From positions 1,325 to 35,862 of the forward strand of contig CYKH01001786.1 of assembly GCA_001460835.1 (NCBI GenBank): DNA of 34,538 bases. The letters are read 5' to 3'. The translations under genes and the position numbers were made by a program. The DNA comes from Bodo saltans (taxonomy: Eukaryota; Euglenozoa; Kinetoplastea; Eubodonida; Bodonidae). Below are positions 28,743 through 34,538 of this stretch, one piece after another (position 1 is the first letter of the stretch; each line of letters starts with the position of its first letter). The notes below the pieces were generated by a model that was not told the origin of the DNA, did no database searches, and saw only the letters and a list, made by a program, of their open reading frames with translations.

Positions 28743-30060
28743 AGTATTTGGAGAAACATTTTTGGAGTAACACTGTGACAACGGCAAAAAAATTGAGTGA
28801 GCCTTGAATTGCGTCCACCTCATGTTTTTTCCCGTTTCTCTCATACTTTTGTTCCCTACTGCTTCTCTTTTTGTTGAGCCCTCCCATCACTTTCCCTATA
28901 TTTTTTGCATGACAAAGATTGCACTACTTGGAGTGACCGCTCTTTGCTCTTGTTTTGTGTGTCGCACCTCTTCTCGAGGAAAGAAAAATAAATAGAGCGT
29001 GCGCAGCAGCAACACGCAAGACGATGGGTTCACCTTTGTTATGTACGCGTCTGTGTGCGACATGAACTCGTTGCTTCATTATTATTATTATTTTGTCCAT
29101 CTGCACGCTCTTCCGAAACCAATGAAACCGCGAAACAAGGTGACAGTGTTTGTGGTTTTTCTTTTTTTTGAAGTTCCCCCCTTTCCTTTCTTTTGATTTT
29201 GTTGTTCATTCATCGGTGTATTCTTGAGTACACTCCAGAGAAGTTGATCGCAGTCGCCACGGAGAGGGGAAAATATGGTTAGAGATCGAAGCCACATTGT
29301 TAATTTGAAGAGGGCAGAGGGGAGAAGCAATTTTCCCATCTCCCCCCACATGCCTTTTTTTTTTATGCGCTTTCATCTCGCGTGTGGTGGTTTGAGCCCA
29401 GCCAAAGACTCTACACACGTCGTTGTACCCTTCCCTTCCCTACACTGCTTTTTGCTGTTCGTTATCAACTATTTTTTTTTTTTTTTCAACAACAGACGAC
29501 TTTTTTTTTTGGTCCACCTTGTTTGCCCTTCACTTTTCCCCGTTTGCAAGAATCGCTGAGCCGGACTCGCACGTTCTTTGGTGAGCTTTGCGTGCTTGTC
29601 TTCGCGGTGAAGGCGGTTTTAGCAGTTTCCCCCCTTTTCGTCCGGTTCCCGCACTACGAGAGGCAACAAACCCGACTGTGTGATCGTGTGCGCAAACGCA
29701 GTGCTCTGGTTTTCAGAGAGGAGGAGAGCGACACTCGTGCCCGCCACGCATCATCGTATCGTCAATGAACGATTTTGAGGAGCGCAACAAGTTTCTCCCC
29801 CTTCCTTTCTTTTCGCTCCTCCCATCGCATGTTTCAGTGAGCTACAAATGGTGGAAACGCGGTTTGGTCTTTGATTGTGAATATTTGAATGCATCACGCC
29901 AGATGTTTTCTTACCATTCCTTGTTGAAGTTGTCATTAAAAAGCACGGCATCGTAACAGTACACAAACACACGTTTAAAAACAAGAGAAATCATTGAAGC
30001 AGTTTCTCTTGCCCTAAGAATAATACTTTTGCACTCAAGTGAAATAAAAAAATAAACCCG
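28743..30060. other. Spacer with T-rich tracts and a splice-acceptor candidate
   Basis: About 1.3 kb without a supported gene. Features are an ATT microsatellite (about 29077-29092), T runs at 29356-29363, 29470-29485 and 29501-29510, and a C/T tract (29791-29825) ending in TTTCAG with AG at 29836-29837. The last of these could be the acceptor for the ThiI-like gene. Open frames such as 29382-29768 are Phe/Leu-rich by-products. Confidence 0.4.
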
Positions 30061-32883
30061 ATGACGTACAAGAAGAAGCCAACTGCAGCAGCAGCAGGAG
30101 CAGCGCCTGCAACTGATGGCACGGCGACCGCTTCTCGAGGCCACCCGAAATTCATTCTTCGTAACAAGCGAGGCCACTACGCCTTCCTCGACGAGGAGCC
30201 AAAGGACGTCACTGTGAACTACATCTGGATTATGCGTGCCCCGAGGTTGGTCACGATCGCTGGACTCAAGCGCGAGATGAAGCAGGCCGGTCGCAGTTGG
30301 TTCGCCACGGACAAATTCCTTCACGAACTCCTGCTGAAAATGGGCGCAGTCATTGGGCGGAATAACACTCAAATGAAGGCGAAGAAGAACGGTGCCATCG
30401 CCGCCGCTGCTGGGGCCACGCAAGAGGACATGGACGACACTGAGACTGACGTTGATGGTCTGGAATCGTACGTTTGCCTCCGTGCAAACGAAGGGTACGA
30501 TATGAGCGGTGTCGACACCACATATGTGGACGATAATACCGATGCCGCCAGCGACGAGAGCGCCAATCTCTTGTTGGCCACATTGCCAAGCAGCGCGTTG
30601 TTCTGGGTTGGTCAACGCATGACAAAGAAATCTCCCCCGCCACAAACGCTGATCCTTACTGTAGCGGAAATGTTCCTAAAGAGCTCACTCCACCAGAAGC
30701 GTATGATGCATCAACTTCTTTTCGGCGTTCGCCGCGTGCTGAACAACGACGACGTGGGAAACTGTGGCCACTCGATCATCGAAGTGCGCGGTAAAGTTCC
30801 CACGCAAGAAGAGATTTCGAAGCTGAAGTTGCTGCCGGGTGTAGGGAAGCTGTACCACGTCATCGAGCAGGACAAACTCCCCAAGGGTGTGAATCCTGAA
30901 CACCAAGGCGGGTACGATCCTAGAGGAACGCCGATCTGTGAAGGTGCAGGCGGTATGCCTGTCCAAGCAGAGAACCGCCTGCTGTGCTTGATGTCTGGCG
31001 GCATCGACAGCCCCGTTGCAGCATACAAGATGATGGTGCGTGGGTGCCACGTGGACCTGGTGCACTACCTGAACTCCACGAGCGAAATCGCTGCGGTGAT
31101 GGATAAGAATCGCAAGATTGCTCGTCGTCTATCGGAGATTCAAGGCTCCTTGACCCTCAAGTTTGTTGACATCCAAAAGATTCAAGCTCAAATCGTGGCC
31201 AAGATCCCCAACAATAACCGAACGTTGGTCTACAAGTGGTTCATGCTGGCGCTCTCGTCCTCCCTTGCCTCCCCAGCCATGAGCGACGGCTGCGCAGCGC
31301 ACAAACTTCTGGTAGTGGGAGATTCAATCGGTCAGGTGGCGTCCCAGACGGTTGACAACGTCTCGTCGTTGTACCGCGCAGTGGACACACCTGTGATTGC
31401 GCCACTTGGCGGCGCCAACAAAGTCGATATCATCGAGTGTGCAAAGCACATCGGCACATTCGACTTCAGCTCGATCCAAGCCTCTGACTGCTGCCAGTAC
31501 ATGATGTGCAAGACTGGCGCGAATTTGTTTATTGGCCCGAAGACACTCCGCGCTTGCGCACAGGCGATCATGAGCGACATCGCCGGCGTGAAGCTGCCCG
31601 TGAAGGTGGAACACTATTACAACGGTGAGCTTCGCAGCACTGCGGACGAAGAACTTCAGCCCCTCTCACAAGCGTTCCTGCACAATGGCAGACTCCGTGC
31701 CGCCGTTGCTGCACGTCGAGGCATTAGTGCTGCTGCACCAGCGTCGCCCACAAACGGTGGCGCGACTGCAACGCATTCCGATCCCCAACCTACGAATGAG
31801 GCAGCCGCTGAATCTGACGAGGAAGAAGATATTCAAGAGGTTGACCCTGCAAAGCGAATCGTCAATCTCGACTGCGCAGCCGGCACGGAAGTGCATCGCG
31901 CGGTACACACAGCAATGCTGCGTGCACCTCACGGAAACCCTTCCACTCTCCACGCAAGTGGACGTGCGGCACGCATGGCAATTGAGCAAGTCCGCGCAGA
32001 CGTCGCAAACGCCCTAGGCGTCTCAGTCACTGACTTAATCTTCACCAGCGGTGGCACCGAGAGCAACCGTATCGCGATTCATGGATACCGCGTGGTGAAC
32101 CGTGCAGCTTGGATGCACGCTTCGACTCAAGATGACAAAGGTGACGATGATAGCAGCAGCACTGATGATGGTAGGCCTACGATCGCGGTGATTGATGCTG
32201 TCAACCATGAAACCGGCTCGATCAACGTGATCACGGAGCGGCCCGCAGGTGCCCAGCGTCTGCACGTCGATGCTTGCCAAGCGTTCTTGAAAATTGATCT
32301 GAAGAAGTGCATTCAGGTGGTCGACTCCATGTCCATCACTGCGCATAAGATCAACGGCCCAATTGGATGCGGCGTGTTGTACGTGCGCAACTTGAAGCAG
32401 AGCCTTGAGAACGGCAGCATTAAGCCGCTTTTCTTTGGAGGTGTGCAGGAGTCCAAACTTCGGCCTGGCACGGAGAACACCCCAGCGATTATTGGCTTGG
32501 GTGCGGCGCTTCGGTTGAATCGTGCGGGGTCTGTACACGATCAGATTGACGCATTGGTCACGTCCACCCTCCCAGAAATGGGCTGTGTGATTAACCGACG
32601 AGGCAAGACGAGCGGCTTTATTTGCCACGCCACCATCCCTGCTGGAGTGAGCAACGTGGACTTGGTGACTCTTCTCTCCGCTGTGCACAATGTCGAGATT
32701 GGAACCGGGTCCGCGTGCAAGACAGGAGAGGTGAATCAGACTGGTGTGTATGAGACGTTAGGCATTCATCCGATCCCGGAGAAACGATCGATCCGACTGA
32801 GCTGGGACCACTTCACGACCCTCACCGAGGCAGAGAGAGGACTTCTGGCGCTGGGAACTGCGCTTAAGAAGCTTCAGAAGTAA
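30061..32883 (+). CDS. ThiI-type tRNA sulfurtransferase fused to a cysteine desulfurase
   Basis: A 940-residue fusion. Residues 1-210 are unfamiliar. About 213-285 (RMMHQLLFGVRRVLNN to LLPGVGKLYHVIEQDKLP) match the N-terminal ferredoxin-like domain of ThiI. The adenylating PP-loop is SGGIDSP (312-318), followed by VVGDSIGQVASQTVDNV and a Cys pair (C477-C478) at the place of the catalytic cysteine of bacterial ThiI. ThiI adenylates and thiolates U8 of tRNA (4-thiouridine). The THUMP domain, normally between these parts, seems absent: only about 30 residues separate them. No rhodanese domain is present. An acidic linker (about 545-598) leads to a class V aminotransferase domain (600-940) of the NifS/IscS type: SGGTESN (663-669), HVDACQ (D737, Q740), PLP lysine K763 in AHKINGP, RPGTEN, and persulfide cysteine C886 in GSACKTG. 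This part is about 60 residues shorter than usual. The fusion would pass sulfur from cysteine to tRNA inside one chain. No clear targeting peptide is seen. Confidence 0.88.
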   Translation: MTYKKKPTAAAAGAAPATDGTATASRGHPKFILRNKRGHYAFLDEEPKDVTVNYIWIMRAPRLVTIAGLKREMKQAGRSWFATDKFLHELLLKMGAVIGRNNTQMKAKKNGAIAAAAGATQEDMDDTETDVDGLESYVCLRANEGYDMSGVDTTYVDDNTDAASDESANLLLATLPSSALFWVGQRMTKKSPPPQTLILTVAEMFLKSSLHQKRMMHQLLFGVRRVLNNDDVGNCGHSIIEVRGKVPTQEEISKLKLLPGVGKLYHVIEQDKLPKGVNPEHQGGYDPRGTPICEGAGGMPVQAENRLLCLMSGGIDSPVAAYKMMVRGCHVDLVHYLNSTSEIAAVMDKNRKIARRLSEIQGSLTLKFVDIQKIQAQIVAKIPNNNRTLVYKWFMLALSSSLASPAMSDGCAAHKLLVVGDSIGQVASQTVDNVSSLYRAVDTPVIAPLGGANKVDIIECAKHIGTFDFSSIQASDCCQYMMCKTGANLFIGPKTLRACAQAIMSDIAGVKLPVKVEHYYNGELRSTADEELQPLSQAFLHNGRLRAAVAARRGISAAAPASPTNGGATATHSDPQPTNEAAAESDEEEDIQEVDPAKRIVNLDCAAGTEVHRAVHTAMLRAPHGNPSTLHASGRAARMAIEQVRADVANALGVSVTDLIFTSGGTESNRIAIHGYRVVNRAAWMHASTQDDKGDDDSSSTDDGRPTIAVIDAVNHETGSINVITERPAGAQRLHVDACQAFLKIDLKKCIQVVDSMSITAHKINGPIGCGVLYVRNLKQSLENGSIKPLFFGGVQESKLRPGTENTPAIIGLGAALRLNRAGSVHDQIDALVTSTLPEMGCVINRRGKTSGFICHATIPAGVSNVDLVTLLSAVHNVEIGTGSACKTGEVNQTGVYETLGIHPIPEKRSIRLSWDHFTTLTEAERGLLALGTALKKLQK

Positions 32884-33285
32884 AAAAAAAACAACAACAA
32901 CAACAACAGCATGACAAACTTGGTTCGTGACGGGGAGAAATCTTCGTTTTGCACTTATCACATACATGATGAGACGTAGTGTTTACCTTGGCGGCTTCAA
33001 AAAAATATTTTGCTCACCGCATGCCAGGTTTGGGCAGCAAAGCAACATAACGACGCAACATAACGACTATCTGTCTTCATTATCAATGTGCCGATCACGA
33101 ACAGTTGTGAGAAAGCTTGCACTTGTTACACACATTTGACAAACTAAACACGTGCTGCATGTCCCTCCCCCACACCGCTATAATAATTCAGTCTGGCAAT
33201 TTAATTTGATGAGAAGAACTCAATCCCTGTGTGTGTCCAAGGCGCCGCCATATGCACTACCTTCCCTGTTCGTTTTGTCTATTGA
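32884..33285. other. Spacer; no gene seen
   Basis: The spacer begins with an A-run and a CAA microsatellite (32884-32911) directly after the stop codon. The rest is AT-rich with short pyrimidine stretches (33162-33171, 33261-33281) that could serve the next small gene. Confidence 0.4.
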
Positions 33286-33843
33286 ATGCATAAGAGTACG
33301 ATGCTTTTCAATGAGTCTCAGATGTCTGAGCTGGTACAGGCAATACTAAAGAATTCCACAACATTGGCGGCGCAGACCTCCACTACCGCACGGACTTCGT
33401 CTGCTACTTCGTCTGCTGCATCATCGCATCAATTGAATCGTGTTCTCAGTGCCGCCATCCACAGGCGTGCGCTGACACGAGCAAGCCTTCCACTCATTGC
33501 CCAGCGTATCTGCCGACAAGGATCATCGTCGGCGGGTTGGATGACGGCGCTGATGCTGATTCAACACCCAATATTGAGGCCGCGCCGTGATGAGCGGTAC
33601 TCCTCAGCGCCTTCGCCATCATCATCACCACCTGCATCGCAGCAAAAACCATCATCATCAGCGGCAGTGAAGCGAAACGATAGTACAACATCAACAGTTG
33701 CGTTCGGCTTTGGAGGGAAATCAATCGCAACAGAGTTGTGCGACGATGCAAGACTATGGCGCTTGCTAGAAACGGAAGCTCCTTCTGCAGAGGCGAAGGA
33801 AGCGATCTCTGCTGCAATGCGAATCCTTGTGCGCCAAAGGTGA
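33286..33843 (+). CDS. Small hypothetical protein
   Basis: A 185-residue protein, not recognised. The N-terminus (MLFNESQMSELVQAILKN) and C-terminus (DDARLWRLLETEAPSAEAKEAISAAMRILVRQ) look like amphipathic helices. The middle is Ser/Ala/Thr-rich with a basic patch (LRPRRDERYSS). No membrane segment or signal peptide is seen. The frame can start at 33286 or at the ATG five codons later (33301); the second gives a cleaner helix start. It is intact, on the common strand and placed between spacers, which supports a real gene, but coding status is not certain. Confidence 0.45.
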   Translation: MHKSTMLFNESQMSELVQAILKNSTTLAAQTSTTARTSSATSSAASSHQLNRVLSAAIHRRALTRASLPLIAQRICRQGSSSAGWMTALMLIQHPILRPRRDERYSSAPSPSSSPPASQQKPSSSAAVKRNDSTTSTVAFGFGGKSIATELCDDARLWRLLETEAPSAEAKEAISAAMRILVRQR

Positions 33844-34289
33844 AGATATGGTTTCCCCCATCAATGATAATCACTCACCCCCGACCGGGTACTTAAACAC
33901 TTTTAGACAGACTGGAGGAGAGAGAACACACGTCATTAACGAACAGGGGTGTGAGTGCGCTGTGGACCCACCACAAAACTGGCAACACCTCGTCGAGAGA
34001 CCCTGAAGGGCCCACATGGGCATGGCAAACTGAGAGCGGAGCAGTTCAAGCCACAAGGTCAGACTACTCCAAAATTACTCTACCATACCTCTGTCAGTGC
34101 TAATTTGTGAACGTTATGTGGACGTGTGTGAAGGCAACAAACTCCTTGAGCCTGTGAAGCGTGCAACAATGAAGTGTATTCCGTCGTTGGGTCTTTGCAG
34201 CGAGAAAGGGATATTTTTTTGATATCCCTTTGTTTGTTTGAAGAAGAATACAAACAAAAAGAAAATCACCACCGAGCACATTTGACGAA
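33844..34289. other. Spacer with balanced composition and a hairpin
   Basis: Unlike other spacers, 33880-34120 lacks homopolymer tracts and has a balanced base composition with a stop-free stretch (about 33955-34107). No recognised gene is present; it could be relic sequence or a conserved noncoding element. A perfect hairpin follows at 34205-34231. Confidence 0.35.
34205..34231. repeat. Perfect 10-bp hairpin upstream of the LRR gene
   Basis: Arms AAAGGGATAT (34205-34214) and ATATCCCTTT (34222-34231) enclose a 7-base T-rich loop, about 58 bases before the ATG at 34290. The function is unknown. Confidence 0.8.
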
Positions 34290-34538
34290 ATGCCAACTCG
34301 AAAAGCACCCTCCCGCGGAAAAAGGACAAGAGATGGACACCCGATCTGCTTACCCCGCAATCCAACAGGAAGGTTTGTTGTACTTCAGAAGTTGAAGAGC
34401 CTCAACAACAGCAGCTGCGAAGACATCTCCGATTCCGGCCTTAAGAGCATTGTCGTCCTGAAGCACCTCCAGACCCTCAACCTCTCCGACTGCAATGACA
34501 TCACGAACGCGGGCCTCAGGAGCATTGCTGCACTTTTG
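34290..34538 (+). CDS. Leucine-rich-repeat protein, N-terminal part (runs off the window)
   Basis: An open frame from ATG 34290 continues to the window end without a stop (83 codons visible); an in-frame TGA lies upstream at 34239-34241. A basic start (MPTRKAPSRGKRTRDG) is followed by two leucine-rich repeats of the cysteine-containing type. In these, LNNSSCEDISDSGLKSIVVL and LNLSDCNDITNAGLRSIAAL share the LxxSxCxDIxxxGLxSI pattern seen in F-box/AMN1-like and bodonid LRR proteins. Codons in the repeats are C-ending, unlike the spacer before. LRRs mediate protein binding. No signal peptide is visible with this start, so a cytosolic product is likelier, unless an upstream exon or start exists outside the seen frame. 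Confidence 0.75.
   Translation, partial: MPTRKAPSRGKRTRDGHPICLPRNPTGRFVVLQKLKSLNNSSCEDISDSGLKSIVVLKHLQTLNLSDCNDITNAGLRSIAALL

Noticed and set aside
29388-29402. T-loop-like GGTTTGAGCCC
   Set aside because: An isolated match with no cloverleaf around it.
29382-29768. 128-codon plus-strand frame
   Set aside because: It begins in T-rich spacer, is Phe-rich and ends within the pyrimidine-tract region; no motif.

Overview
The window looks like nuclear DNA of a free-living kinetoplastid protist, with a Bodo saltans-like bodonid as the best guess (inference). All convincing genes are intronless, lie on the + strand, and are separated by AT-rich spacers with long pyrimidine runs followed by AG, as expected for polycistronic transcription with trans-splicing. 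Further support comes from TTAGGG-type telomere-like repeats inside one gene, a GPI-anchor glycosyltransferase, and large proteins interrupted by Gln/Ser/Thr/His/Asp homopolymers. No tRNA, rRNA, CRISPR array or autonomous transposon was recognised.

Left part (1-7440): a duplicated gene family with the architecture WD40 repeats - degenerate protein kinase - PARP-like ADP-ribosyltransferase. The copy at 5007-7439 is intact. The copy at 1-1742 is cut by the window edge and broken by two frameshifts. A third, tiny relic at 2058-2226 holds the end of the WD40 part in forward orientation joined to the following linker in reverse orientation. Between the copies sits a type II membrane O-fucosyltransferase-like glycosyltransferase (2684-4282) that carries a telomere-like repeat inside its reading frame.

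Middle (7608-18822): a 1344-residue probable cytoskeletal protein with a coiled coil and a calponin-homology-like region; PIG-A, the catalytic subunit of the first step of GPI-anchor synthesis; a highly expressed-looking M20 metallopeptidase; and a 1053-residue disordered protein whose start (MGNSCTSEC) predicts double acylation and membrane attachment.

Right part (20564-34538): a protein with a possible 9-1-1/PCNA-like sliding-clamp fold, a membrane-anchored SGNH hydrolase with all catalytic blocks, a Thr/Gln-rich unknown protein, a ThiI-type tRNA sulfurtransferase fused to a cysteine desulfurase, a small unknown protein, and the start of a leucine-rich-repeat gene that runs off the window.

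The genes do not form a pathway; in kinetoplastids neighbours are co-transcribed without being functionally related. The two most novel items are the WD40-pseudokinase-ADP-ribosyltransferase family, seen in live, broken and rearranged form, and the ThiI-cysteine desulfurase fusion. In the latter the sulfur donor and the tRNA thiolation enzyme are one polypeptide, while the THUMP domain and a stretch of the desulfurase that normally carries a cofactor-contacting histidine appear to be missing.
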